The notes beneath the pieces were generated by a model that was given only the letters and a program-made list of their open reading frames with translations, did not search any database and had not been told where the DNA came from. The translations under genes and the position numbers were made by a program. A DNA stretch of 35,601 nucleotides, taken from the NCBI RefSeq assembly GCF_000256565.1, contig NZ_AJHH01000111.1, positions 1-35,601 of the forward strand. Reading direction: 5' to 3'. The DNA is from Herbaspirillum lusitanum P6-12. GTDB lineage: Bacteria > Pseudomonadota > Gammaproteobacteria > Burkholderiales > Burkholderiaceae_D. Shown piece by piece: positions 26,825-35,215 of this stretch (positions within the stretch are counted from its first letter, which is position 1; each line of letters starts with the position of its first letter).

Positions 26825-27583
26825 TTAGTCCTTGAGCAAACTCGCGTCCCCGAACAGGCTGGTCGTCAACACGCGCGCTGCTGCAATCAGATGCGGAATC
26901 ATCGCGGCAACGGCTTCGTCATTGAAGTGATGCAGCGGCCCCGACAAGCTCAGCGCCCCCTCCAGACGATTGTTGACACCGAATACCGGGCAAGCAATTG
27001 CTGCAGTTTCCGAATCGCGTTCGCCGCGCGTAACGCGAATGAATGGCTGCGGCATCTGTACCAGCTGGTCGCCCGACAGATTGTCGAAAGCGGTCAGGAC
27101 GTGGCCGCCGGCGCCCTTGTCAAGAGCGAGCAACTGGCCTGCCTGAACGTTGTCGCGAATCGAACGCGGCGAATCCACGCGATAGGCGCACAAGCGCATT
27201 TCGCCGGTACGGACATAGAACGAAGCACTGGAACTGGTAGTTTGTGCCAGCTCGCGCAGCACCGGCATGACTTTTTCTGCTGGGTGCAACGCCTTGCTCG
27301 CAATGCTTGCGAGCTTGATGGGCGCCGCACCTAATACATACGAGCCGGAAATCAGTCGATTGATATAGCCGTACGCCTCCAACGACTGCACCAGACGCAG
27401 GATGGTGCTCTTGTAGAGACCGGTTTTCTTGCTGATCACCGCCAGCGACAACACGGATTCGTCAGAAGTGAAGCAATCGAGAATCATCAATGCCCTGTTG
27501 ACGGCAGCGACCCCGACTTCATCGGCGGCCGGCTCACCCTCTTCATTTTCCAGATCGACGTCTTTTGTTGCTTTTTTAATCAC
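26825..27583 (-). CDS. IclR-family transcriptional regulator
   Basis: 252 residues from the chosen GTG. The N-terminal winged helix (about 27-85, SLAVISKKTGLYKSTILRLVQSL as landmark) is followed by the IclR effector domain to the end. The start is set by CGAGG eight bases before GTG 27583; GTG 27592 overlaps that site and is less likely. The first 25 residues form a charged tail. It is divergent from the aldehyde dehydrogenase gene at 27827; a palindrome at 27630-27646 between them is the probable binding site. It probably controls both the CaiB unit downstream and the plus-strand operon. Confidence 0.88.
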   Translation of the reverse strand: MIKKATKDVDLENEEGEPAADEVGVAAVNRALMILDCFTSDESVLSLAVISKKTGLYKSTILRLVQSLEAYGYINRLISGSYVLGAAPIKLASIASKALHPAEKVMPVLRELAQTTSSSASFYVRTGEMRLCAYRVDSPRSIRDNVQAGQLLALDKGAGGHVLTAFDNLSGDQLVQMPQPFIRVTRGERDSETAAIACPVFGVNNRLEGALSLSGPLHHFNDEAVAAMIPHLIAAARVLTTSLFGDASLLKD

Positions 27584-27629
27584 TTTTTGCACCTCGAATG
27601 CGTAGTAAATCGGCTTTTCTCACTTTTCC

Positions 27630-27646
27630 GTTCTGCCAAACAGAAC
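27630..27646. promoter_or_regulatory. Palindrome, probable IclR operator
   Basis: GTTCTG-CCAAA-CAGAAC, a perfect 6-bp inverted repeat, in the style of IclR-family sites. It ends two bases before the -35 of the plus-strand promoter (27649), an activator position, and lies about 45 bp upstream of the IclR start, where it could also give autoregulation. Confidence 0.65.
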
Positions 27647-27648
27647 TA

Positions 27649-27677
27649 TTGCGATCATTTTAGAACGCTGCTAATAT
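27649..27677 (+). promoter_or_regulatory. Probable promoter of the aldehyde dehydrogenase/flavoprotein/transporter operon
   Basis: TTGCGA (27649-27654), 17 bp, TAATAT (27672-27677), each 4 of 6 matches. Such imperfect boxes next to a regulator palindrome fit an activated promoter. The leader to ATG 27827 is about 140 bases. Confidence 0.45.
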
Positions 27678-27826
27678 TCCGTCAACTCTGGAGATGAATT
27701 GATTTTCCGGATCTGCAAATCAGCACTTACAACCCGTCTTGGCAGTATTTCAAGACCTAGCAACAGGAACAGGTTCACGTCCTTCCATCCTTCGGGCGAT
27801 AGGACGTGCAACGACAAGGACATCAA

Positions 27827-29305
27827 ATGAAGCGATATCAAATGTTGATCGGTGGCGTCTGGCAAGATTCGGCGTCGGGAGAATGGATAGATTCGATTGA
27901 GCCGTTTTCCGGTGACGTCATTGCGCAAGTCCCGCGCGGCAACGAAGCGGATGCTGCGCAAGCGGTCGATGCAGCGTACAAGGCGTACCGCTCCCCTGCG
28001 TGGTCTGAATTGACCGCGACGCAGCGCGGAGCTCTTCTTCGCAAGCTTGGTGATCTGATCGAGCGCGACGCGGTGCGTCTGGCGGATATCGAACGCAGCT
28101 GCAACGGCAAGAACATCACTGAAGTATCGGGCCAGGTTCGTAACGTCGCGCAATGGTTCTACTACTATGCGGGCCTCGCCGACAAAATCCACGGTTCGGT
28201 GGTGCCTATCAACAAACCGGGCGTTTTCAACTATGTGCGTTACGAGCCGCTCGGCGTCGTCGTCGCGATCACCCCGTGGAACTCGCCGCTCGCCTTGACC
28301 GCCTGGAAGATGGCGCCCGCGCTCGCCTGTGGCAATACCATCGTGGTCAAACCATCCGAATTCACCTCACCACCGCTGCTGGAACTGGCAGCTCTGGCCA
28401 GCGAGGCTGGCTTTCCACCGGGTGTAATCAACGTCGTCAGCGGCTATGGCAACGAGATTGGCGCAGCCTTGATCAATCATCCGCGTGTAGCGAAAATTGC
28501 TTTCACCGGTGGTGATATCGGTGGTCAGAAAGTTGCTGAAGCCGCGGCCAAGAACTTCAAGAAAATTACCCTGGAACTAGGTGGCAAGTCTGCAAACATC
28601 GTGTTCGCAGACGCCGATTTCGAACAGGCAATCAATGGCGCCATCGCAGGCGTCTTCGGTGCAGCCGGCCAAACGTGCATGGCCGGCTCGCGACTGCTGG
28701 TGGAACGATCGATCCACGACAAGTTTGTCGCCCGGCTAATTGAAGTCGCCGGTGCCGCACGCATCGGCAACCCCGCCGATAGCGAAACACAGGTTGGCCC
28801 CATCGCTACCCGCTCCCAGTACGAAAAAATTCTTGGCTACATCGAGATTGCCAAACAGGACGGCGCTACGTGCGTTCTGGGTGGCAACGCCCTCAGCGGT
28901 GCGCAGTACGGCCAGGGCCAATTCGTCGCGCCGACCATTTTCACCAACGTCAGGAACGACATGCGCATCGCCCGCGAAGAAGTCTTCGGGCCGATCCTGT
29001 CGGTGATTCCGTTTGACTCCGTTGAAGAAGCGCTGGAGATCGCCAACGATACCGACTTCGGTCTCGCCGCAGCAGTGTGGACGACCGATTTGCACAAGGC
29101 GATCTACTGCTCCGATCGCATCGAAGCAGGCACCGTGTGGGTGAATAACTACCGTGCGACCAGTTTCACCACGCCTTTCGGCGGTTACAAACGCAGCGGT
29201 GTTGGTCGTGAAGGCGGCCTGGAAGGTGCGCAGGAATACATGCAGGCCAAGAGCGTCTGGATTACGACGCAACCCAACAAGCAAAACGCATTCGTTTTAG
29301 GTTAA
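27827..29305 (+). CDS. Aldehyde dehydrogenase (NAD(P)-dependent), general ALDH superfamily
   Basis: 492 residues with all catalytic features: N152 in TPWNSPLALTAWK, E250 in ELGGKSANIVF and C284 in GQTCMAGSR. The GQTCMAGSR form differs from the GabD type in this window and resembles enzymes that oxidise aldehydes from heterocycle or amine breakdown. ATG 27827 has AAGGA eight bases upstream and gives the natural start; GTG 27806 is in frame but unsupported. First gene of the plus-strand operon, 45 bp before the flavoprotein gene. Substrate not known. Confidence 0.9.
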   Translation: MKRYQMLIGGVWQDSASGEWIDSIEPFSGDVIAQVPRGNEADAAQAVDAAYKAYRSPAWSELTATQRGALLRKLGDLIERDAVRLADIERSCNGKNITEVSGQVRNVAQWFYYYAGLADKIHGSVVPINKPGVFNYVRYEPLGVVVAITPWNSPLALTAWKMAPALACGNTIVVKPSEFTSPPLLELAALASEAGFPPGVINVVSGYGNEIGAALINHPRVAKIAFTGGDIGGQKVAEAAAKNFKKITLELGGKSANIVFADADFEQAINGAIAGVFGAAGQTCMAGSRLLVERSIHDKFVARLIEVAGAARIGNPADSETQVGPIATRSQYEKILGYIEIAKQDGATCVLGGNALSGAQYGQGQFVAPTIFTNVRNDMRIAREEVFGPILSVIPFDSVEEALEIANDTDFGLAAAVWTTDLHKAIYCSDRIEAGTVWVNNYRATSFTTPFGGYKRSGVGREGGLEGAQEYMQAKSVWITTQPNKQNAFVLG

Positions 29306-29350
29306 TGACACTGGTTTCCCAGTGCCAGGACATTTGAGGAGATGAGAAAA

Positions 29351-30814
29351 ATGAGTCAGCAGGAAAAGACAGTGGATGTACTGATCGTTGGTTGCGGCGT
29401 CGCCGGCCTTTCGGCCGCCGTCACCGCGTTGGAAGGCGGCTTGTCCGTGCTCAATCTGGAGCGCGCCACGCCAGATGATTTCGGTGGTGGTTCACGCTGG
29501 ACCGAAGCGTACATGCGCATGAAGAACGATTCCGAAGTCAGCGATGATTTCGAAGAACATTTCGCCAATAACGCAGGCCCGAATCTGGACCTGAACGTTT
29601 TACAAGCGGTCTCGTCCGGCGGCTACGAACACTGGCCTTCGTACGTCAAGGCACATCCATTCCCCGATCCGGAACTGATCGCCAAGTTCGCCGACTCGGT
29701 GCCCGGCACAATCAGCTGGCTGAAAGGATTTGGCTTGAAGTTCGAGCCGCAGCCGATTTATTTGCTGACACAAAACACGACCCGTATCGCAGCCCAGGGC
29801 GGCGGCCTGAAATTGATCGAAACCTTGCGTGAAAAGGCGCTCGGCCTCGGCGGCGAGATTGCCTATCGCACGACTGCCGTCGATTTGCTGCGCGACGACA
29901 GCGGTCGCGTCATCGGTGTCCGCGCAGTCGGCCCGGATGGCATACATAAGACCATACTGGCTCGCAACGTGGTGCTGGCCAGCGGCGGCTATCAGGGCAA
30001 TCAGGAAATGATGACGCATTACATTGGCCCCAAAGCGAAGAACATTCGTCCTGTTGCCACCGGCGGTTACTACAGCCGCGGCGAAGGTATCCGTATGGCG
30101 CTGGCTGCCGGTGCAGCGCCGGCTGGCGAATACGGTTCTTACCATGCAGAACCGGTCGATCCGCGCTCGTCCATGGCGGAAGCCGTCGTCTTCATTTATC
30201 CGTACGGCATTCTGGTCAATACCGAGGGCAAGCGCTTCATCGACGAAGCGCCGGGGACCGTCGACGCCCACTACGACAATATCTCGCGCAGCTTTGCAGA
30301 TCAGCCCAAAGGCCTGGTCTATGTCGTCTTCGACAGCAAAGTGGAAGACATTCCTCGCTGGAAGACCAGCATTCGGTCCGACATCCCGCCGCTGCAGGCA
30401 AACTCGTTGGCAGACCTCGCCAAGCAGATGAACGTATCCGCAGAAGCCCTTCAAGCTACTGTTGCGTCCTTCAATGCGGCCTGCCCGCCTCCTCCGAAGG
30501 AGTTCACGCCGTTCCAGATCGATCACTGCGGCACCAAAGAGATCTCGCCGCCGAAGTCGCATTGGTCGCGTTCGATCGACAAGGGCCCGTTCTATGCGTA
30601 TCCGATTATCTCGTCGAACTGCTTCACCTTCGGCGGTCTCAAGGTCAACACCGATGCGCAAGTATTGACTCAGGACGGTCATGTGATTCCAGGCCTGTAT
30701 GCGGCCGGCGAAACGGTCGGTATCTATCACCAGGTCTATACCGGGTCGACATCGGTTCTGCGCGGCCTGACGTTCGGACGCATTGCCGCTTCGCATATGG
30801 TTCGCACGAAGTAA
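29351..30814 (+). CDS. FAD-dependent oxidoreductase, fumarate reductase flavoprotein / TcuA (tricarballylate dehydrogenase)-like
   Basis: 487 residues. N-terminal dinucleotide motif VGCGVAGLSAA, the FAD_binding_2 middle (VVLASGGYQGNQEMM) and a C-terminal FAD segment GLYAAGETVGIYHQVY. Members oxidise or reduce C-C bonds next to carboxylates or ketones (fumarate reductase, tricarballylate dehydrogenase, ketosteroid dehydrogenases). The length and the GGGSRWTEAYMR segment are closest in style to TcuA. No signal peptide or haem motif is seen. ATG 29351 is chosen because GAGGAG lies nine bases upstream; ATG 29342 touches that site. It may create the double bond or keto group needed before CoA transfer and cleavage by the CaiB/lyase pair. 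Confidence 0.87.
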   Translation: MSQQEKTVDVLIVGCGVAGLSAAVTALEGGLSVLNLERATPDDFGGGSRWTEAYMRMKNDSEVSDDFEEHFANNAGPNLDLNVLQAVSSGGYEHWPSYVKAHPFPDPELIAKFADSVPGTISWLKGFGLKFEPQPIYLLTQNTTRIAAQGGGLKLIETLREKALGLGGEIAYRTTAVDLLRDDSGRVIGVRAVGPDGIHKTILARNVVLASGGYQGNQEMMTHYIGPKAKNIRPVATGGYYSRGEGIRMALAAGAAPAGEYGSYHAEPVDPRSSMAEAVVFIYPYGILVNTEGKRFIDEAPGTVDAHYDNISRSFADQPKGLVYVVFDSKVEDIPRWKTSIRSDIPPLQANSLADLAKQMNVSAEALQATVASFNAACPPPPKEFTPFQIDHCGTKEISPPKSHWSRSIDKGPFYAYPIISSNCFTFGGLKVNTDAQVLTQDGHVIPGLYAAGETVGIYHQVYTGSTSVLRGLTFGRIAASHMVRTK

Positions 30815-30858
30815 GCACTGAGTTTTAGATTGTCAGATTGTTGATTGAAGTCTGAAGC

Positions 30859-30883
30859 GGCGCTGCCCTGAACGGGCAGCGCC
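30859..30883 (+). other. Strong hairpin upstream of the binding-protein gene
   Basis: GGCGCTGCCC (30859-30868) and GGGCAGCGCC (30874-30883) form a perfect 10-bp stem with a 5-base loop. No T tract follows, so it is not a classical terminator. In the middle of an operon it may protect or define a processed binding-protein mRNA. Confidence 0.6.
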
Positions 30884-30920
30884 GGCATAAACCACCACTG
30901 AAAATGATAGGGAGACGGAA

Positions 30921-32159
30921 ATGAAAAAAATAACCATATTGTCGCTGGCAGTTGCTGCGCTGTTTAGCCTGCCGGCATATGCGCAGGTCAAAGTGGCTCA
31001 GTTGGACGGCATTTCGGGCCCGTTCGCCAATGTCGGCGAACAACAGCGCAAGACGCTGCTGGCCATGTTCGATGACGTCAACGCCAAAGGCGGTCTCAAC
31101 GGGCAAAAACTGGAATTGGTGACCATCGACGGCAAGGGCAGCCCGCAAGATTCACTCAATGCCTTCAAGCAAGCAGTCGATCAGGGTATTCGTATTGTGA
31201 CCCAGGGTAATAGCTCGGCAGTTGCCGCCGCCCTGTCGGATGCGGTTGCCAAATACAACCAGCGCAATCCTGCTTCGCCCGTGTTGTACTTGAATCACTC
31301 CGGCATCGACAATGACCTGACCAACTCGAAATGTAATTTCTGGCACTTCCGTTTCGATCCGAACGTCGATATGAAGGTCGAAGCAATCACCAGCGAGCTG
31401 GTCAAGAACAAGAACATCAAGTCGGTCTACCTGATCAATCAAAACTACGCTCTGGGACAACAAGCTTCGGCCGCTGCCAAGCGCATCATTCCTAGCCGCC
31501 GCGCCGATATCAAGATCGTCGGCGACGACTTGCATCCGTTCGGCCAGGTCAAGGACTTCTCGAGCTATGCAGCCAAGATCAAGGCTTCCGGCGCCGATGC
31601 AATCCTGACCGGCAACTGGGGCAACGATCTTTCCTTGCTGGTGAAAGCGCTGAAAGACGCCAACGTGAGCGTGGCGATCTACACCATCTATGGCTCCGGA
31701 TTCGGTGCGCCGACTGCCATCAAGGAAAATGGCGTTGATCACCTGAAAGTCATGAGTGTCTGGAATCCCAACATCAAAAACGACAAGTCGGAAGAGTTCG
31801 CCAACGAATTCAAGAAGAAATACGGCATCGAGCTGTACTTCCATCAGATCCGCACGATGATCCAGATGCTGGCCGCCGCGGCCAACAAGAGCAAGTCCAA
31901 CGATCCAAAAACGATCGCCTATGCGCTCGAAGGCATGAAGTTCCAGGCCGACACCGGCGATGCGGAAATGCGCAAGTCGGACCATCAGATCCTGCTGCCG
32001 ATGTTCTTGTCGACGATGAAGAAGACCGCTTCCAACGGCGGCCCTGCCGATGTGAAATATGACTCCGAAGGCACCGGCGTCGTGGGCTTCCAAGTCGACA
32101 GCAAAATCGAGGCTTCGGTCAGCACCGTGGCAACGACATGCCAGATGGTCCGTCCATAA
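30921..32159 (+). CDS. Periplasmic substrate-binding protein, branched-chain amino acid ABC family (system 2)
   Basis: 412 residues with a clear signal peptide (1-21, ending AYA) and a type 1 periplasmic-binding fold (KVAQLDGISGPFANVGEQQR onward). It is only distantly similar to the system 1 protein, so a different ligand is likely. GGGAGA precedes the ATG. Hairpins lie both before (30859-30883) and after (32183-32218) the gene, which fits the need for more binding protein than permease. Confidence 0.92.
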   Translation: MKKITILSLAVAALFSLPAYAQVKVAQLDGISGPFANVGEQQRKTLLAMFDDVNAKGGLNGQKLELVTIDGKGSPQDSLNAFKQAVDQGIRIVTQGNSSAVAAALSDAVAKYNQRNPASPVLYLNHSGIDNDLTNSKCNFWHFRFDPNVDMKVEAITSELVKNKNIKSVYLINQNYALGQQASAAAKRIIPSRRADIKIVGDDLHPFGQVKDFSSYAAKIKASGADAILTGNWGNDLSLLVKALKDANVSVAIYTIYGSGFGAPTAIKENGVDHLKVMSVWNPNIKNDKSEEFANEFKKKYGIELYFHQIRTMIQMLAAAANKSKSNDPKTIAYALEGMKFQADTGDAEMRKSDHQILLPMFLSTMKKTASNGGPADVKYDSEGTGVVGFQVDSKIEASVSTVATTCQMVRP

Positions 32160-32182
32160 ACTTTTCCGATATATGGCAATAG

Positions 32183-32218
32183 CCGTCCGGGGAGGTATTA
32201 CGAGGCTTCCCCGGACGG
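32183..32218 (+). other. Strong hairpin downstream of the binding-protein gene
   Basis: CCGTCCGGGGA (32183-32193) and TCCCCGGACGG (32208-32218) form a perfect 11-bp stem with a 14-base loop and no T tract. It probably stabilises the 3' end of the binding-protein message or attenuates transcription into livH. Confidence 0.6.
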
Positions 32219-32269
32219 ATTCACCACACGCATGCACATGCCTTACGCACAACGATAGTCGGGAACACT

Positions 32270-33217
32270 GTGAGTACTTTCATCATTACCTCGCTCAATG
32301 CACTGAGCTTCGGGTTGCTTCTCTTTCTTCTGTCAGCCGGTCTCACGCTGATTTTTTCCATGATGGGCGTGCTCAATTTCGCCCATGCCAGCTTCTATAT
32401 GCTGGGTGCTTATGTCGCCTATACATTTGGCGCAAAAGTCGGCTTCTTCCCCGCACTCATACTGGCGCCCATTGCCATGGGTGCGGTCGGCATGCTGGTC
32501 GAGCGATTCGGCCTGCGCAAAGTCCACATGCATGGGCATGTCGCCGAACTGCTTTTTACTTTCGGCCTGGCGCAAATCATTGAGGAGCTGGTGCACCTGA
32601 TCTGGGGGCGCGCTCCTGTCAGCTACCCCATGCCGGACATCCTGAGCGGTTCGCTGTTTACGGTGATGGGCGCGCCCTTCCCGGCTTATCGCGCCTTCAT
32701 CATGTGTGTCGCGGTCGGCGTCCTGGCGCTGCTGTACTTCACCATTACCCGTACCCGGGTCGGCTTGATCATTCAGGCGGCGCTGACCCATCCGACCATG
32801 GCGGAGGCCCTCGGGCACAATGTGCCGCGCATTTTCATGAGCGTATTTGGCGTCGGCGTCGGCCTCGCTGCATTGGCCGGCGCGGTCGGCGCGCCCGCTG
32901 CAGTCACCGAACCGGCGATGGCACACGCAGTTGGCTCCATTGTGTTTGTGATCATTGTCTTGGGCGGCATCGGATCTCTCGCAGGCGCGTTCGCGGCATC
33001 GATCCTCATCGGCTTCATCCAGACGTTTGCCGTGCTAGTTGATGCATCTCCATATCAACTGATCAGTTCTCTGGGGAACGACTCCCTCAGCAATCTGATG
33101 AATATCGAATTGTTCAAAATCACCGTTGCACAACTGGGGCCGGTGCTGCCCTTCTTTGTCATGGTCGCAGTTCTGGTCCTGAGACCGCGCGGCATGTTCG
33201 GCAAGCGGGAAAGTTAA
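32270..33217 (+). CDS. livH: Branched-chain amino acid-type ABC transporter permease LivH (system 2)
   Basis: 315-residue inner-membrane permease with GVLNFAHASFYMLGAYVAY near the N terminus, IVLGGIGSLAGAFAASILIG towards the end and the closing LRPRGMFGKRES. It starts with GTG; CGGGA lies about six bases upstream and no ATG in the region fits better. livM begins two bases after its stop. Confidence 0.91.
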   Translation: MSTFIITSLNALSFGLLLFLLSAGLTLIFSMMGVLNFAHASFYMLGAYVAYTFGAKVGFFPALILAPIAMGAVGMLVERFGLRKVHMHGHVAELLFTFGLAQIIEELVHLIWGRAPVSYPMPDILSGSLFTVMGAPFPAYRAFIMCVAVGVLALLYFTITRTRVGLIIQAALTHPTMAEALGHNVPRIFMSVFGVGVGLAALAGAVGAPAAVTEPAMAHAVGSIVFVIIVLGGIGSLAGAFAASILIGFIQTFAVLVDASPYQLISSLGNDSLSNLMNIELFKITVAQLGPVLPFFVMVAVLVLRPRGMFGKRES

Positions 33218-33219
33218 TC

Positions 33220-34470
33220 ATGATGACTACACAAAACTCACAAGCAGGCTGGATCAAACCGGTCCTGATCCTGTTGCCACTTGCGCTATTGCTACTGCCT
33301 ATGGTTTACGCAAAGAGCTCGGCGCTGTCGTTCCTGTCTCAGGTTGCGATCATTTCGGTCTTTGCGCTTTCCTACAACATCCTGCTGGGGCAGACCGGTC
33401 TTCTGTCTTTCGGCCATGCCGTCTATGCAGGCCTGGGCGGCTATTGCGCCATCCACCTGCTCAACAAGACGGGGGCAGATGGCCTTGGCCTGGGACTACT
33501 GGCGTTGCCATTGATTGGCGGGCTGGGCGGAGCAATTGCCGGGTTCGTTTTTGGATATATTTCTACGCGTCGCGCCGGCACGACCTACGCCATGATCACG
33601 CTGGGCATAGCAGAAATGCTGGTGGCGCTGGCGTTGATGTTGCCGGGAATGTCCGGTGGTGAAGCCGGCATGACAACCAATCGCATGCTGAATCATGCCA
33701 TCCTCGGCATCAACCTCGGCTCCGACACGCAAATGTATTACTTCGCGTGGGGGTGGATGTTCATCGCAACCGCTTTGATGTACGCCTTTACCAAGACGCC
33801 GTTGGGCCGGCTTGCCAACGCAGTGCGGGACAACCCGGAACGGGTCGCCTTCATCGGGTTCAATCCGCAAAAAATCCGCTGGACCGTGATGGTAATCGCC
33901 GGATTTTTTGCCGGTATCGCGGGTGGTCTTTCCGCAGTCAACTACGAACTTGTCACCATCGACAATCTGGGTGTTGCGCAATCAGGCATGGTGCTGGTCG
34001 CCACCTATCTTGGCGGCGTCGGCTATTTCCTGGGGCCGGTCGCAGGCGCGTTGATCTATGTTCTCTTCCTGACAGTCATTTCGACCATCACCAAGGCCTG
34101 GCTGCTGTACTTCGGCGTGCTGTTCATCACCGTGGTGATGTTTACGCCGGAAGGTCTGCTTGGCTTGCTGAAGCAAGTCGACGGCGCAAGCCGATTCACA
34201 CTGCGCAGGTTCCTTGGCGTGTTGCTGAGCTGCGCCTGCTTTGTTCTGGTCGTTGAAATCCTGTACGCCTACCAGGACAGCGCCGATACCGGGCAAGCCA
34301 TCTCTCTGTCGGGCCTTCTCGGCCTTGGGAAACAGGCATATCTGCCAATCGGATTGCTGGCGCTCACCTACGTCGTCGCGGCTACCTACAAGCGTTGCAC
34401 CGTTGCTCAAGCCAATGTCAGACTCGGCACAAAACAGGAATTAGCTGGAGAGAAACATGGCCACAAATGA
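33220..34470 (+). CDS. livM: Branched-chain amino acid-type ABC transporter permease LivM, extended C terminus (system 2)
   Basis: 416 residues against 323 for the system 1 protein. Residues 1-324 are the normal permease (GQTGLLSFGHAVYAGLGGY, TYAMITLGIAEML, NAVRDNPERVAFIGFN). The extra 92 residues hold two more hydrophobic stretches at about 332-350 and 372-388 and a charged tail. The start is the first of two ATG codons with GGGAAAG upstream. Its last 14 bases overlap livG. Extended LivM proteins exist in related bacteria; the role of the extension is unknown to me. Confidence 0.9.
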   Translation: MMTTQNSQAGWIKPVLILLPLALLLLPMVYAKSSALSFLSQVAIISVFALSYNILLGQTGLLSFGHAVYAGLGGYCAIHLLNKTGADGLGLGLLALPLIGGLGGAIAGFVFGYISTRRAGTTYAMITLGIAEMLVALALMLPGMSGGEAGMTTNRMLNHAILGINLGSDTQMYYFAWGWMFIATALMYAFTKTPLGRLANAVRDNPERVAFIGFNPQKIRWTVMVIAGFFAGIAGGLSAVNYELVTIDNLGVAQSGMVLVATYLGGVGYFLGPVAGALIYVLFLTVISTITKAWLLYFGVLFITVVMFTPEGLLGLLKQVDGASRFTLRRFLGVLLSCACFVLVVEILYAYQDSADTGQAISLSGLLGLGKQAYLPIGLLALTYVVAATYKRCTVAQANVRLGTKQELAGEKHGHK

Positions 34471-35215
34471 TGTTGTCTTAAGCCTGCGCGGCGTCGCAAA
34501 GTCCTTCGGCAATTCGAGGATCATTCGCGACATCACCATGGACGTCGCTCCTGGCGAGCGCATCGCGTTGATCGGCCCTAACGGCGCCGGAAAATCAACC
34601 TTGTTCAACATGATCAGCGGACGCTTCCAGCCGAGTGGCGGCGACATTGTATTGAATGGAAACTCGTTGCTGAAACTGGAACCTTACGAGATCTATCGGC
34701 AGGGACTATCGCGCTCCTTCCAGATCACCAATATCTTCGCCAAACTGTCGGTCTACGAAAACATTCGCAGTTCGGTGCTTTGGTCGCTGGGGCATCGCTA
34801 CAGCCTGTTCAAATTCCTGAACAAATTGACGGATGTGCGTGAACGCGCTGAACAGCTGATGGAGCAAGTCGGGCTGGCAAGGCGAAAGGATGTGCTTGCA
34901 GGCCTGTTGACCTACGCAGAGCAACGCTCCCTTGAAATTGCGATGACCGTGGCCGGCAACCCTTCTGTCGTGCTGCTGGATGAGCCGACAGCCGGCATGA
35001 GCCGCTCGGAATCCGAGCAGGCAGTCGAACTGATCCGGAAGCTGACCGAAGGTCGTACGCTGTTGATGGTCGAACACGACATGAGCGTTGTCTTCGGCCT
35101 CGCCGACCGTATCGCTGTCTTGGCCGGCGGCGCCTTGATCGCCCTCGAAAGCCCTGAAAAAATTCGTCACAACCATGCCGTAAAAGAGGCGTACCTGGGA
35201 GACCACCATGCTTGA
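34457..35215 (+). CDS. livG: Branched-chain amino acid-type ABC transporter, ATP-binding protein LivG (system 2)
   Basis: 252-residue ATPase with Walker A GPNGAGKST, a variant signature (LTYAEQRSLEIA), Walker B VVLLDEP and H-loop VEHD. GGAGAG is upstream of the ATG, which lies inside the end of livM. livF starts inside its last codons (8-bp overlap), so the three are translationally coupled. Confidence 0.93.
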   Translation: MATNDVVLSLRGVAKSFGNSRIIRDITMDVAPGERIALIGPNGAGKSTLFNMISGRFQPSGGDIVLNGNSLLKLEPYEIYRQGLSRSFQITNIFAKLSVYENIRSSVLWSLGHRYSLFKFLNKLTDVRERAEQLMEQVGLARRKDVLAGLLTYAEQRSLEIAMTVAGNPSVVLLDEPTAGMSRSESEQAVELIRKLTEGRTLLMVEHDMSVVFGLADRIAVLAGGALIALESPEKIRHNHAVKEAYLGDHHA

